64,000 bases of DNA, taken from Trueperella pyogenes (GTDB lineage: Bacteria; Actinomycetota; Actinomycetes; Actinomycetales; Actinomycetaceae). The notes beneath the pieces are model-generated. The model saw only the letters and a list, made by a program, of their open reading frames with translations. It did no database searches and was not told where the DNA came from. Each line of letters opens with the position of its first letter. The first letter of the stretch is position 1. Shown in pieces: positions 25,370 through 35,396 of the stretch. The position numbers and the translations under genes are program-made. The stretch lies in contig NZ_UHHW01000002.1 in the NCBI RefSeq assembly GCF_900460345.1, positions 1,302,001 through 1,366,000 on the forward strand, in the 5' to 3' direction.

Positions 25370-26197
25370 ATGGCACAACGGCATACAGGTTCGACTCTGG
25401 CATTCTTTGGCGCTCTTGTCTTGGGGATCGCCACTTTTGCTCTCGTCATGGTGGTCATGGGCACACGGCTTGACGCCGATGTTTCCCCCGATCCGGCGTC
25501 GTCTGTTGAGGTCGAGCGGCAGAACCTGGCCGAGCGCAGCGACGCGATAGCACACAGCGCTGACTCGCGCATCGCTGCCGTGAGTTCCACGTGGACCAGA
25601 GCGCTGGGCGGGGTCTGGGTGCCGTGGCCAGACGGCGCCCCCGAAGGCCACACCAATCCGCCCCCGTACACGCCCGGTTCCGATGTTCACGCCGAATTGC
25701 GTGAGCTGTCCGCACGGGCGCTGAGATCCTCTCTCGGCTCCGTTGCCACGTCCATAGGCGTGTCCGCCCTCGCGTTAGGCGCAACCGAGCCCGCTCACTG
25801 CGGTGACTACGCCCTGGCTAAGGTGGCTGCCTCGCTTTCGACCGGCGTCTCCGTAAAGAACATCGAGACGGCGCGCCAGTGGTTGCAGCGGCATGCCGCC
25901 ACGCTGCCGATCGGTAAGCGCGACGCCGAGCTAACCCGCATCGACACGCTTTCCGACCTCCTCGACGCGCAGCTCGCCGCAGGCGCACCCGATACGCGCC
26001 CGGCTCTCGCTACCGAGCCGGCCAACAAGGATTACGTAGCGAGCGCGTATTCCCTGCTCATCAACCAATTGGCCTTTTCTGCCACGCAGGCGCCGGCGGA
26101 GGGACGCCGGGAACTGGCAAGCTTCGTCTGCCACCTCGCCCTGGCTCCCGACGCCCCCTCCATCGACGCGCTACCAGGTATCGATCCGCCGAAGTGA
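25370..26197 (+). CDS. Membrane-anchored or exported protein, possibly DUF4439-like
   Basis: 275 residues from ATG 25370. A strong N-terminal hydrophobic helix (STLAFFGALVLGIATFALVMVVMG) works as signal or anchor. The remainder is Ala-rich and mostly helical (AELRELSARALRSSLGSVAT, YALAKVAASLSTGVS, YSLLINQLAFSA), with a PWPDGAPEG stretch near 85. In several actinobacteria a DUF4439 (ferritin-like fold) protein lies between rimP and proS; this gene fills that slot, but I cannot confirm the family by eye. It is divergent from rimP and converges on proS with 20 bases between the ends. Confidence 0.8.
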   Translation: MAQRHTGSTLAFFGALVLGIATFALVMVVMGTRLDADVSPDPASSVEVERQNLAERSDAIAHSADSRIAAVSSTWTRALGGVWVPWPDGAPEGHTNPPPYTPGSDVHAELRELSARALRSSLGSVATSIGVSALALGATEPAHCGDYALAKVAASLSTGVSVKNIETARQWLQRHAATLPIGKRDAELTRIDTLSDLLDAQLAAGAPDTRPALATEPANKDYVASAYSLLINQLAFSATQAPAEGRRELASFVCHLALAPDAPSIDALPGIDPPK

Positions 26198-26217
26198 GGA
26201 AGGCCGAAGCAACAGAC

Positions 26218-27996
26218 CTACATGCCAGCGAGAGCCTTGAATTCTGCCACTGCGTCGGCCAGCGCAACCTCGCGCCTCTCGCCACTGCGGCGATCGCGAA
26301 GCTCAACCTTGCCGTCCTTGAGCCCACGCCCGACGACGATACCGTAGGGTACGCCGATAAGCTCGAAGTCCTTAAACTTCACGCCGGCCGAGACCTTCTG
26401 ACGGTCGTCATAGATGACTTCAACGCCTTCAGCATCGAGTTGGGCAGCGATCTGCTCGGCCGCCGCGAAGATCTCCTCTTCCTTGCCCGTGGCGAGCACG
26501 TGGACGACGGCGGGCGCCACATGGGCTGGCCAGGCCAGGCCGGCGTCGTCATGGTTGAGCTCAGCTAGAGCGGCAACCGCGCGCGAGATGCCGATTCCAT
26601 ACGACCCCATCGTCACGACAACCGACTTGCCGTTCTGGTCAAGGACCGTCAGCCCCAAAGCCTCAGCGTACTTGCGGCCGAGTTGGAAGATGTGCCCGAT
26701 CTCCATTCCGCGTTCGATGCGCAGCGGGCCGGAGCCGTCCGGGGCGAGGTCGCCGTCGCGCACCTCTACTGCCTCAATGAAGCCGTCCGCCTCGAAGTCA
26801 CGGCCGTAGACCATGTTAAAGGCGTGCTTCTCCGCGGCGTCGGCACCCGTAATCCAGGCCGAACCGCGCTGCACGTGCGGGTCGAGGAAGTAACGCACAG
26901 AGCCCGACGCCACCCCATCATTGACCACACGTGCAGAAGAGTTCGGACCTATGCGGTTGGGACCGATGTAGCCAGGCACGAGCTCTGGGTGGGCAGCCAG
27001 GTCCTCAGGGGTAGCCATCTCTATCTCTGCGGGCGCCAGGTTGGCCTCGATGCGCTTCAGGTCAGCTTCGCGGTCGCCCGGCATGCCGATGACGATAAGC
27101 TCACGGCTCCCATCCGGATGGGTCGCCACAACGACGACGTTCTTGAGCGTATCGCAGGCGCACCACGGCTGATCTGCACGCGGCTTAACATTGTTGGCCA
27201 GCTCGACAAGCGCATCGATCGTCTTGCACTGCGGGGTATCGACGACGGTCGCGTCCGGGACGTGGGAAAAGTCCAGCTCGGGCAATTGCGGCGTCGTGAC
27301 AGCCTCTGTATTGGCGGCATAACCGCCATCGGAGACGACGAACGTGTCCTCGCCAACCTCGATAGGCGAGAGGAACTCCTCCGAGCGCGAGCCACCCATG
27401 GCCCCGGACGTCGCCGCGCAGATGACGTACGGCAAACCGAGGCGCTGGAAGGTGCGCTCATAGGCATCGCGCATGATCTGGTAGGACTTGTCTAGTCCGG
27501 CGTCGTCGATGTCGAAGGAATAGGCGTCCTTCATCACGAACTCGCGGGTACGCAGGAGGCCCGCGCGTGGACGCGCCTCGTCACGGTACTTCGTCTGGAA
27601 CTGGTAGAGGTTCAGCGGCAGATCCTTGTACGAACTGCACTGATCCTTGACCGCGAGGGTAAACATTTCCTCGTGGGTGGGTGCCAAAAGATAGTCGTTG
27701 TCGCGGCGATCCCTCAGGCGGAAGAGATTGGCGCCGTACTCCTCCCAGCGATTCGTGGCCTCGTAGGGCTCGCGTGGGAGAAGCGCCGGGAAGAGCATCT
27801 CCTGGGCACCGGCGGCATCCAGCTCTTCACGGACGATCTGCTCGACCTTGCGAAGCACGCGCAGCCCCAACGGGAGCCACGTATAAATGCCCGGCGCGAC
27901 GCGGCGAATGTAACCAGCGCGCACCAGCAACTTGTGGGAATCGACTTCCGCATCCGCAGGATCTTCGCGAAGGGTCTTGACAAAAAGATGAGACAT
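26218..27996 (-). CDS. proS: Prolyl-tRNA synthetase
   Basis: About 592 residues, bacterial-type class II ProRS. Motif 1 ([23 protein letters not shown]), motif 2 ([29 protein letters not shown], near 140-165), an editing insertion domain (about 225-400) and motif 3 ([13 protein letters not shown]) are present, then the anticodon-binding domain. ATG 27996 ([18 protein letters not shown]) is chosen because it matches the family start; a GTG at 28005 is possible and neither has a clear ribosome site. It charges tRNA-Pro in the cytoplasm. Confidence 0.97.
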   Translation of the reverse strand: MSHLFVKTLREDPADAEVDSHKLLVRAGYIRRVAPGIYTWLPLGLRVLRKVEQIVREELDAAGAQEMLFPALLPREPYEATNRWEEYGANLFRLRDRRDNDYLLAPTHEEMFTLAVKDQCSSYKDLPLNLYQFQTKYRDEARPRAGLLRTREFVMKDAYSFDIDDAGLDKSYQIMRDAYERTFQRLGLPYVICAATSGAMGGSRSEEFLSPIEVGEDTFVVSDGGYAANTEAVTTPQLPELDFSHVPDATVVDTPQCKTIDALVELANNVKPRADQPWCACDTLKNVVVVATHPDGSRELIVIGMPGDREADLKRIEANLAPAEIEMATPEDLAAHPELVPGYIGPNRIGPNSSARVVNDGVASGSVRYFLDPHVQRGSAWITGADAAEKHAFNMVYGRDFEADGFIEAVEVRDGDLAPDGSGPLRIERGMEIGHIFQLGRKYAEALGLTVLDQNGKSVVVTMGSYGIGISRAVAALAELNHDDAGLAWPAHVAPAVVHVLATGKEEEIFAAAEQIAAQLDAEGVEVIYDDRQKVSAGVKFKDFELIGVPYGIVVGRGLKDGKVELRDRRSGERREVALADAVAEFKALAGM

Positions 27997-28109
27997 TTTC
28001 AGCACGAGGAATAGTCTATCTCTCCTCGCTGACTTTGCAGTATTCGACTACCAGCAAAGCACTGAAGCTCACGTAACAACTCCACACGCGCCTGCCAGAA
28101 CAGGCCAAT

Positions 28110-28958
28110 TCACAGCAATATGGTCGAGTACATGCCCACAGTTTCAAAGCCTGCCTTCTCGTATGTGCGCACGGCCGGCAGGTTGTAGTCATTGACGTAC
28201 AACGACACGGTCGGAGCCAGCGTGGCCTGAACCAGATTGGCCACCCGAACCATGGCAGCGCTCGCAATCCCCTGGCCGCGCAGATCCGGCGCGGTCCACA
28301 CCCCCTGGATCTGAGCCACTCCCCCGGCCAAGGCACCTACATCCGCCTTGAACTCCACCCGACAATGGCCGCTTTCGGCCCCCATGCGGACAAACGTGTG
28401 ACCTGAGCGAACGAGCCCGTGCACGCGCTGTGCATAGCCGTTGCCATACACCGTCGGATCGTAGCCCACCTCCTCAATGAACATTGCCACCGACGCCGGC
28501 ACGACCAGGTTCCCCTCGCCGATGCGGGCAGGCCGAACAGACTCGTCCGGGGCCACCGTCGACCCGCCTCGGTACACCATCGAGAGCTGATTGTCACGCA
28601 CCTGCCGAGGCTCGCCAAAGCTATCGCCAAGGCGCTCCCACAACGGCATCACTTGATCACTCGGGCCGACGATCGAAGAGCACAGTCGCCGAGTGGAAAG
28701 CAGGTGAGCGGCGAGCACATCCAGACCGGCGTCGTCGAACCCAAACGGCACCACATTGCCGCCGTTCCAGCACACAGACCTCAGGGAGCCGGCGTCGTCG
28801 AAAAGACCGAGCGCGTGGGCGGGACGTGGCCACTCCTCCTCGATCGGCACCCGCGCGAGAATGGTGGCGACAGGGTCAGTGGCAAGGAGATCAATGGCTG
28901 CGCGCCGGTCGGCAGCGCCGAGCCGACGCAACCGGCCAGGCCGACGCAACCAGCGCAC
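28110..28958 (-). CDS. GNAT family N-acetyltransferase with N-terminal DUF4081-like domain
   Basis: 282 residues. The C-terminal acetyltransferase core has the acetyl-CoA loop (PDLRGQGIASAAMVRVANLV, about 225-245) and the late helix VSLYVNDYNLPAVRTYEKAGFETVG. The first half resembles the DUF4081 domain found with it in actinobacteria. The substrate is unknown. It lies directly after ispG, sharing the junction base, so it belongs to the dxr-rseP-ispG operon, a common actinobacterial order. Confidence 0.9.
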   Translation of the reverse strand: MRWLRRPGRLRRLGAADRRAAIDLLATDPVATILARVPIEEEWPRPAHALGLFDDAGSLRSVCWNGGNVVPFGFDDAGLDVLAAHLLSTRRLCSSIVGPSDQVMPLWERLGDSFGEPRQVRDNQLSMVYRGGSTVAPDESVRPARIGEGNLVVPASVAMFIEEVGYDPTVYGNGYAQRVHGLVRSGHTFVRMGAESGHCRVEFKADVGALAGGVAQIQGVWTAPDLRGQGIASAAMVRVANLVQATLAPTVSLYVNDYNLPAVRTYEKAGFETVGMYSTILL

Positions 28959-30124
28959 TAGACGATCACTTCTACTGACGAGTCGGGATCTTCGGCCAGG
29001 CCAAGCTCTTGCGCGACGATACGGGCGCGCGCGATAAGCGTTTCGACGATCTCGGCTTCGGGGACGTTGTCTACCACCTCTCCACGCACGAAAATCTTGC
29101 CTTTGCCGTTGCCGGAGGCGACGCCGAGGTCGGCCTCGCGCGCCTCCCCTGGCCCGTTGACAACGCAGCCCATGACCGCAACACGCAGCGGGAAGTTGAT
29201 GTCTTTCAAGCCCTCAGCCACGTTATTTGCCAACTCATACACATTCACCTGTGCGCGCCCGCACGAGGGACACGACACGATCTCCAGCTTGCGCGGGCGC
29301 AGATTGAGCGAACGCAAAATCTCCTCGCCCACCTTGACTTCCTCGATCGGAGGAGCCGAGAGCGAGACGCGGATGGTGTCACCTATGCCCTGGGAAAGCA
29401 ATGCGCCAAATGCCACCGCGGACTTGACCGTCCCCTGGAACTGGGGGCCTGCTTCGGTGACGCCGAGGTGAAGCGGCCAATCGCCTGCCTCCGAGAGGAG
29501 TTCGTAGGCACGCACCATCGTCACAGGATCGTGGTGCTTAACCGAAATCGCAAAGTCATAAAAACCCGCATCCTCGAAGAGGCGAGCCTCGTTCACTGCG
29601 GATTCGACGAGAGCCTCCGGCGTGGCCTTGCCGTACTTCTTCAGCAAACGCGGGTCGAGAGAACCGGCGTTAATGCCGATGCGCATCGCGGTGCCGTTGG
29701 CATTGGCGGCAGCGGCGATCTCCGGAATACGGTCATCAAACTTCTTGATGTTTCCCGGATTCACGCGCACGCCCATGCCCGCGTCGATGGCGGCGAAGAC
29801 GTAGCGGGGCTGAAAGTGAATGTCTGCTACAACCGGGATCGTGGACTGCTGAGCGATTATCTTGAGCGCATCCGCGTCCTTGTCGGTAGGGCACGCCACC
29901 CGCACGATGTCACAGCCGGCGGCAGTCAGTTCAGCAATCTGCTGCAGCGTGGCGCCGATATCGTGAGTCTTTGTGGTCGTCATCGACTGCACCGACACCG
30001 GCGCGTCACCGCCTACGCATACGTCTCGCACCCGTATTTGGCGCGTCTTCCTGCGCGGCCGAAGCACGGGCGCTTCCTCTTTGACGGACGGGATTCCGAG
30101 AGCAACTGGTTTATTCACAGTCAT
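28958..30124 (-). CDS. ispG: (E)-4-hydroxy-3-methylbut-2-enyl-diphosphate synthase
   Basis: 388 residues. IspG (GcpE) converts methylerythritol cyclodiphosphate to HMBPP in the non-mevalonate isoprenoid pathway using a [4Fe-4S] cluster. The cluster Cys lie in [11 protein letters not shown] and [13 protein letters not shown]. The N-terminal TIM barrel includes [14 protein letters not shown] and [15 protein letters not shown]. It is in an operon with dxr, the second enzyme of the same pathway, with rseP between them. Confidence 0.98.
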   Translation of the reverse strand: MTVNKPVALGIPSVKEEAPVLRPRRKTRQIRVRDVCVGGDAPVSVQSMTTTKTHDIGATLQQIAELTAAGCDIVRVACPTDKDADALKIIAQQSTIPVVADIHFQPRYVFAAIDAGMGVRVNPGNIKKFDDRIPEIAAAANANGTAMRIGINAGSLDPRLLKKYGKATPEALVESAVNEARLFEDAGFYDFAISVKHHDPVTMVRAYELLSEAGDWPLHLGVTEAGPQFQGTVKSAVAFGALLSQGIGDTIRVSLSAPPIEEVKVGEEILRSLNLRPRKLEIVSCPSCGRAQVNVYELANNVAEGLKDINFPLRVAVMGCVVNGPGEAREADLGVASGNGKGKIFVRGEVVDNVPEAEIVETLIARARIVAQELGLAEDPDSSVEVIV

Positions 30125-30166
30125 GATTATCTCACTTCCTCAGCACTTTCCCGTAACGCTTGCGCG

Positions 30167-31459
30167 CTAGCTGACTGGATTGACGATATCGGCGATGACG
30201 AGCACGGCTGTCATCACAACAAGCAACACGAATACGGCATGGCTCAGTGGCAGTAGGCGCGCGGTATCGAAAGCGCCAGGATCAGGCTTGCCCCGGCTCT
30301 TGGCAATCTGGCGCCGCACCCCCTCTATGAGCGCCCCCAGGATGTGGCCGCCGTCAAGCGGCAGGAGCGGGATCAGGTTGAATACGAACAGAGACATATT
30401 CAATCCAGCAAGCAGCATCATCAAGTCTCCGAGTCGATCCAACCCAGAGTAGTCGCGCACCTGGCTCGCCGTGATCTTACCCGCGATATCAGCCACTCCG
30501 ACAATGCCGACGATGCCGGTTGCGTCGCGATCGGCGCCCGTCACCAACCCCCGCGCAGTGTTCCACAGTTGCGTAGGGAGCGTCAGAATCACTTTCGCGG
30601 TGGCAATGCCGACGTCTGCCGTCATGCCCGCAACGCGGGTAATCGATTCGCGCTGACGTTCGAACGCGGGCGAAATGCCCGCATACGCCACCTGTTTGAG
30701 GACGGGTGCCCCGGCGTCGTCCACCACCACCTTGCCGTCCTTAAGAAGCGGACGCTCGATCAACACGGGCGTGATAGACACCTTCACGGTCTGCCCGGCG
30801 CGGTTCACGACGACGCTGAGCGGACTCGTACCGCCCTCGCTGATCGCCCGCGACAGCTCGGGCCAGGTCGACACCGGCCTGCCACCCCATGAGGTCACGA
30901 CATCGCCGGGGTGCAGATCCGCCCTGGCGGCCGGGCTCTGCGCCTTACCCGCGCAGTCGTCGGCACTGGCCTGGCCCACGCACGGATTGATGGCACCGAT
31001 CGTCGTCGTCGGCCGAGAAACTCCCATGCCAGATACGACGACGCAGATCAACACCGCAGCGAGGAGGAGATTCATGGCCGGCCCGCCGCACATGACCACG
31101 AGCTTCTTCCACGCCGCAAGCCTCCAGAAAGCCTTGTGTTCCTCGCCCGGATCCAGCTCCTTTGCCGACTCTCGGCGGGCCTCCTCGGCGAGAGTAATCT
31201 GCCCATTGCGCTGGATAAGCGTGCCGGGCCGCGCAGGCGCAAGCATCCCGGCGATGCGGACGAAACCGCCAAGCGGAATCGCTTTCACGCCGTATTCCGT
31301 CCCGCCGCGGGTGATCGACCACAAGGTTGGCCCGAACCCGATGAAATACTGCGAGACCTTCACCCCAAAGCGCTTCGCGGGAAGGAGGTGGCCAAGCTCG
31401 TGCAGGCCTACAGACACGAGCAAACCCGCAACGAGAAAAACGATACCGAACAGCGCCAC
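30167..31459 (-). CDS. rseP: RIP metalloprotease (site-2 protease, RseP/Rip1 family)
   Basis: 430 residues. The zinc motif HELGH is at residues 20-24 in the first membrane helix, a PDZ domain is near 170-250 (DLHPGDVVTSWGGRPV), and the second active-site motif NLIPLLPLDGGHI lies near 375, between C-terminal helices. It cleaves membrane-bound proteins such as anti-sigma factors within the membrane. It is adjacent to dxr with no gap, as in most bacteria. In mycobacteria the homologue Rip1 is needed for virulence. Confidence 0.95.
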   Translation of the reverse strand: MALFGIVFLVAGLLVSVGLHELGHLLPAKRFGVKVSQYFIGFGPTLWSITRGGTEYGVKAIPLGGFVRIAGMLAPARPGTLIQRNGQITLAEEARRESAKELDPGEEHKAFWRLAAWKKLVVMCGGPAMNLLLAAVLICVVVSGMGVSRPTTTIGAINPCVGQASADDCAGKAQSPAARADLHPGDVVTSWGGRPVSTWPELSRAISEGGTSPLSVVVNRAGQTVKVSITPVLIERPLLKDGKVVVDDAGAPVLKQVAYAGISPAFERQRESITRVAGMTADVGIATAKVILTLPTQLWNTARGLVTGADRDATGIVGIVGVADIAGKITASQVRDYSGLDRLGDLMMLLAGLNMSLFVFNLIPLLPLDGGHILGALIEGVRRQIAKSRGKPDPGAFDTARLLPLSHAVFVLLVVMTAVLVIADIVNPVS

Positions 31460-32677
31460 TTACACTCCCAGCACGGCGTGGGCGCTGCGGCGCGCCCACG
31501 CGTCAGCCTCGAGTACGCCCGCGAGCGAGATCTCACCGACACCGTCGAACGAATCGAGTACGCGCGCCACCGTATCGACGATATCGAGGTAACCGATCTT
31601 CCCTCGGAGGAAGGCCTCCACGCACACCTCGTTGGCGGCGTTCAGGACGGCAGGGTGCAGCGGCGAGGAGGCCACCGCACTGCGCGCGAGGTCGATCGCC
31701 GGGAAAACGCCGGCGTCGTAGGGTTCGAACGTCCACGCGGCAGCGCGATCCCAGGCGCACGGCGTCGCCACCTCCTCAAGCCGCTGCGGCCAGGACAGGC
31801 CGAGCCCAATGGGCAGGCGCATATCTGGTGGGGAGGCCTGTGCAATAGTCGAGCCGTCCGTAAACTCCACCATCGAGTGGACAACAGATTGCGGATGAAC
31901 GACTACGGTGATGTCGGCAGGCGGGACGTCGAAAAGAAGCGCCGCCTCAATGAGCTCGAGCCCCTTGTTCATGAGCGTCGAGGAGTTGATAGTCACTACC
32001 GGACCCATCGCCCAGGTAGGGTGGTTGAGCGCCTGGTCCGGTGTGACGGATGCGAGGTCCGCCCTCGTCTTGCCCCTAAACGGACCACCCGAGGCAGTCA
32101 GCACCAGCCGACGTACCTCACTCTTGCCCGTAACCACCGGGCTTGTCAGCCCGCGTTCGTGGCGCCCAGATCGCAGCGCCTGGGCGAGCGCCGAATGCTC
32201 CGAATCCACGGGCACAATCTGCCCCGGCCACCGCATCGCTTCCGCGATGAGGCCGCCACCGACGACGAGGGACTCCTTGTTCGCCAGCGCGAGCGTAGCG
32301 CCGGAGCGCAAGGCCGCCAGCGTGGGGTGCAGCCCAATAGACCCGGTGATGCCGTTGAGTACGACGCCGGAATCCTCGGCCGTGCCCGTCAGGGATCCAG
32401 CCAACTCCACCATGGCATTCTCGCCACAGGCAACGTCGGGAAGCGGACTACCGCCTGCAATCTGCCTCCACGCGGCAGCGAACTCATCAGCCCGGTCAGC
32501 CGCTATCGCCACGTAATCCACGCCATGCTCGAAAGCCTGCCGAGCAAGCAGCTCAATCTGCCCGCCACCGGCCCCCAGACCGCGCACGCGAAAACGGCCG
32601 GGATGGGTGGAGATCACCTCAAGCGCTTGGGTACCGATAGATCCGGTGGACCCGAGGAGGACGACGTCGCGCATCAC
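31460..32677 (-). CDS. dxr: 1-deoxy-D-xylulose 5-phosphate reductoisomerase
   Basis: 405 residues. Dxr makes 2-C-methyl-D-erythritol 4-phosphate, the committed step of the non-mevalonate pathway, and is the target of fosmidomycin. The NADPH-binding motif GSTGSIGTQALEVI is at the N terminus; the catalytic region has LANKESLVVGG, PVDSEHSALAQ and LTASGGPFRG; MNKGLELIEA follows. It overlaps the upstream DivIVA-motif gene by four bases. Confidence 0.98.
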   Translation of the reverse strand: MMRDVVLLGSTGSIGTQALEVISTHPGRFRVRGLGAGGGQIELLARQAFEHGVDYVAIAADRADEFAAAWRQIAGGSPLPDVACGENAMVELAGSLTGTAEDSGVVLNGITGSIGLHPTLAALRSGATLALANKESLVVGGGLIAEAMRWPGQIVPVDSEHSALAQALRSGRHERGLTSPVVTGKSEVRRLVLTASGGPFRGKTRADLASVTPDQALNHPTWAMGPVVTINSSTLMNKGLELIEAALLFDVPPADITVVVHPQSVVHSMVEFTDGSTIAQASPPDMRLPIGLGLSWPQRLEEVATPCAWDRAAAWTFEPYDAGVFPAIDLARSAVASSPLHPAVLNAANEVCVEAFLRGKIGYLDIVDTVARVLDSFDGVGEISLAGVLEADAWARRSAHAVLGV

Positions 32678-33219
32678 TCAACCGCCAGCAGCACGTAGGC
32701 TGCCTGATCGAGGTAGACATCCACCACCGTCTCGCTGTAAGCCTTTTGTCCACGTGCTTTGGAGAAAATGCACTCGCGCAACTCGCTCGCAGATAGCTGG
32801 GCGCTACCAGCAAAGTAGTCGGCGAGCCTCTCCAGAAGCGCGTCTACCTCCTCCTTGGCGTAACCCACGCCCTTGGCATCCGCGAACTTCTCCCCTGCCG
32901 GGCGCAGCAGGCGCGGATAGAGCGCCTGGGCCTGCTCGTAGGTAGCTGCAAGCCAGGCCTCCTCGCCCTCGACTTCCATCACCTTGGCACGCCGCCGTTG
33001 CATGAACGCGGACTCGAGGCGGTCAAGGGCGGCGTCGACCAGCTCGGGGCTGTATCCCTTGCGCACCCAATCAAATGCCGCACTACGCACGGCCACCTCG
33101 TCAATGCCAAGCGAGTCATCACCCCCGTAGGCCATCTTGGCCTTCTCGAGGAACTCATCTACTTGTTTTGGGTCGTAGCCATTAGCTAGGCTACCGACGC
33201 GCTTGAATGTATCAGTCAT
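32674..33219 (-). CDS. Small protein with three DivIVA-like motifs
   Basis: 181 residues with three copies of a G-Y-x4-VD-x2-L-x-(R/K) motif: GYDPKQVDEFLEKA near 14-27, GYSPELVDAALDRL near 57-70 and GYAKEEVDALLERL near 117-130. Such motifs correspond to the N-terminal hook of DivIVA/Wag31 proteins that find curved membranes. There is no long coiled coil, so it is not a full DivIVA. It may interact with the cell-pole or division machinery, but this is inference. It sits between rlmN and dxr with overlaps on both sides. Confidence 0.8.
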   Translation of the reverse strand: MTDTFKRVGSLANGYDPKQVDEFLEKAKMAYGGDDSLGIDEVAVRSAAFDWVRKGYSPELVDAALDRLESAFMQRRRAKVMEVEGEEAWLAATYEQAQALYPRLLRPAGEKFADAKGVGYAKEEVDALLERLADYFAGSAQLSASELRECIFSKARGQKAYSETVVDVYLDQAAYVLLAVE

Positions 33220-34483
33220 TTTCTCCCCTGCTAGTCATAACGGCGAGTTGGTGGGCCAGATCTTTCGGCTTTTCACGGTGTTCGGCAAGGCGTGCCTCCA
33301 CCGCTTCCTGAGCCTTCTTTGCACGGCGGGCAACGTTGTCGCGATTGACCACCTCCGCGGCCAACTGCCCGCACGCGCCATCGATGTCGGATCCGCGAGT
33401 GTCCCTGACCGTCGTCGAAATACCGGCATCGATGAGGGTATTGACGAACGCATTCGTGGCCTCGCGAGTCGAAGCCGTCCAGATGCTGCCCGGCGTGGGA
33501 TTGAGCGGAATGGGGTTGACGTGCGCCCAACCGCGGCCGCGAGAATTGAGCTCACCGGCCAACAGTTCGGCACGCCACTTGTGATCGTTCATATCCTTGA
33601 TCAGAGCGTACTCAATCGAGACGCGCCTTCCGGTGCGCACGAAATAGTGCCGGGCGGCGTCGAGCAACTCGGCAGTCTTGTAACGAGAGTTGATCGGGAT
33701 GAGATCATCGCGCAAGCCGTCGTCGGGGGCGTGCAAGGACACCGCGAGCGTAGCTTGTAGGCCTTCTTCCGCCAGCTTCAAAATCGCCGGCACCAGGCCA
33801 ACCGTGGACACCGTGACGTGGCGGGCAGCCATACCAAAGCCTTCCGGTGAAGGATCGATCATGCGATGGAGCGCCGAACGCACCGCAGCGTAATTCGCCA
33901 TCGGCTCACCCATCCCCATAAACACCACGTTGGTCACCTTCACCGGCTCACCCAGCGCACCGGATTCAGCTAAGGCCATGTTGAGGCGAAGCTGTTCTAC
34001 GATCTCGGCCGCCGAGAGGTTGCGGCTCAGTCCCGCCTGGCCCGTGGCGCAGAAAGGACAGGCCATCCCGCAGCCTGACTGGGAGGACAGGCAGACTGTG
34101 GCACGTTCGGGATAGCCCATAAGGACTGATTCGACGACGGCGCCGTCGAACAGCTTCCACAGGACTTTCAGTGTGCGCCCGCCGTCGGCATACTGCTGTG
34201 AGACTTTCTCAAGCAGCTGTGGCAGGAGCGTGGACACCATCGCCTCACGCTGAGTTTGCGGCAGATCCGTCATCTCGTCAGCGACGATCGTGCGATGATC
34301 GAAGTAGTGGCGCGAAAGCTGATCGGCCCGGAAGGCTGGGTAGCCCAACGCGTCGACAACCTCGCGCCGCTGGGCACGATCCAAGTCAGCAAGATGGCGC
34401 GGCGGCTTACCGCGGCGCTTCTGGCGGAAGGACAACTCGATCCGTGCACCGCTTTCGACTCTGGGCTTTACTTGCTTTTCCAT
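33212..34483 (-). CDS. rlmN: Dual-specificity RNA methyltransferase RlmN
   Basis: 423 residues. This radical-SAM enzyme makes 2-methyladenosine at A2503 of 23S rRNA and A37 of some tRNAs. The cluster motif SGCGMACPFCATGQAGLSRN contains CxxxCxxC. VFMGMGEPMANY, TVSTVGLVPAI and SLHAPDDGLRD follow, and the methyl-carrying Cys is probably in VRDTRGSDIDGACGQLA. A long C-terminal tail of about 40 residues is charged. It overlaps the DivIVA-motif gene by eight bases. Confidence 0.97.
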   Translation of the reverse strand: MEKQVKPRVESGARIELSFRQKRRGKPPRHLADLDRAQRREVVDALGYPAFRADQLSRHYFDHRTIVADEMTDLPQTQREAMVSTLLPQLLEKVSQQYADGGRTLKVLWKLFDGAVVESVLMGYPERATVCLSSQSGCGMACPFCATGQAGLSRNLSAAEIVEQLRLNMALAESGALGEPVKVTNVVFMGMGEPMANYAAVRSALHRMIDPSPEGFGMAARHVTVSTVGLVPAILKLAEEGLQATLAVSLHAPDDGLRDDLIPINSRYKTAELLDAARHYFVRTGRRVSIEYALIKDMNDHKWRAELLAGELNSRGRGWAHVNPIPLNPTPGSIWTASTREATNAFVNTLIDAGISTTVRDTRGSDIDGACGQLAAEVVNRDNVARRAKKAQEAVEARLAEHREKPKDLAHQLAVMTSRGEND

Positions 34484-34511
34484 AGGTACTTCATTCTGTC
34501 AGCCATCCGGT

Positions 34512-35396
34512 TTAAAACAACCCGAAACCGAGGGCGAACATCACATAGCAAACAGGCGCACAAAACAAAATTGAGTCAATGCGATCGAGCATTCCGCCGT
34601 GCCCTGGGAAGAGCGAGCCCATGTCCTTAACCGTCAGGTCACGTTTTAAGACCGATTCGGCGAAGTCGCCGGCCGTCGATAGCGCGGGTGTGAGCAGCGC
34701 GAACGCCACGATCCAGGGCCATCCCAGATCCAGTACTCCCCCGAGCATCAGCCAGGCCACGAGGAACACGCCAATCACCGAGCCCGCGAAGCCCTCCCAA
34801 GACTTCTTCGGTGAAATCGAGGGCGCAATCGGATGCTTGCCAAACGCAATACCTGCCAGCCATCCGCCCGTATCATTGGCCACCGGCAAAAGAATGAAGG
34901 AGGCGATCACCCACGCGCCTTGAGGTAAGCCAGCCATCGCAATGGCGAAACTGCCAAGGAGCCCTATCCACCCCAGGGAGAAACAGCCTACCAATGCGTC
35001 CGTCACGCCGCCGCTGCGCGCGTAGGCGTTGACGACCAAGACCACCGCACAGGTGACGAGATAGATCAAGAGCGCGCTAGGCAATCCGCATATCCACGTC
35101 GCGGCCAGCATCGCCGTCTGCCCAAGCAGGAGCAAGACGAGCGGAATTCTAAAATTGCGAGAGAGCAACGCACCGGCCATCTCCCATTGCGCAATGCCGA
35201 GGGCAACCGCCGCTAGAACCACAAACATTTCGATGCGGATGAATAGCGAGAGCGCCAGCACAGTGAGCAAAATGAGGGCCGTCGGAACCGCAGCTTTGAG
35301 GTTGCGTCCAGCCCGAGAATTGGATTTCTCGGGTGGCCTGGGCGGACGTGGCGCAAGCCGCGAAAGAATCGCGGCTTGCTTGAAGTGGGACGGCAT
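34512..35396 (-). CDS. cdsA: Phosphatidate cytidylyltransferase
   Basis: 294 residues. CdsA makes CDP-diacylglycerol from phosphatidic acid and CTP for phospholipid synthesis in the cytoplasmic membrane. About eight hydrophobic helices are present after a Pro/Arg-rich N terminus, with the C-terminal family signature (SPKKSWEGFAGS ... KRDLTVKDMGSLFPGHGGMLDRIDS). It lies immediately after frr, the usual actinobacterial order. Confidence 0.96.
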   Translation of the reverse strand: MPSHFKQAAILSRLAPRPPRPPEKSNSRAGRNLKAAVPTALILLTVLALSLFIRIEMFVVLAAVALGIAQWEMAGALLSRNFRIPLVLLLLGQTAMLAATWICGLPSALLIYLVTCAVVLVVNAYARSGGVTDALVGCFSLGWIGLLGSFAIAMAGLPQGAWVIASFILLPVANDTGGWLAGIAFGKHPIAPSISPKKSWEGFAGSVIGVFLVAWLMLGGVLDLGWPWIVAFALLTPALSTAGDFAESVLKRDLTVKDMGSLFPGHGGMLDRIDSILFCAPVCYVMFALGFGLF

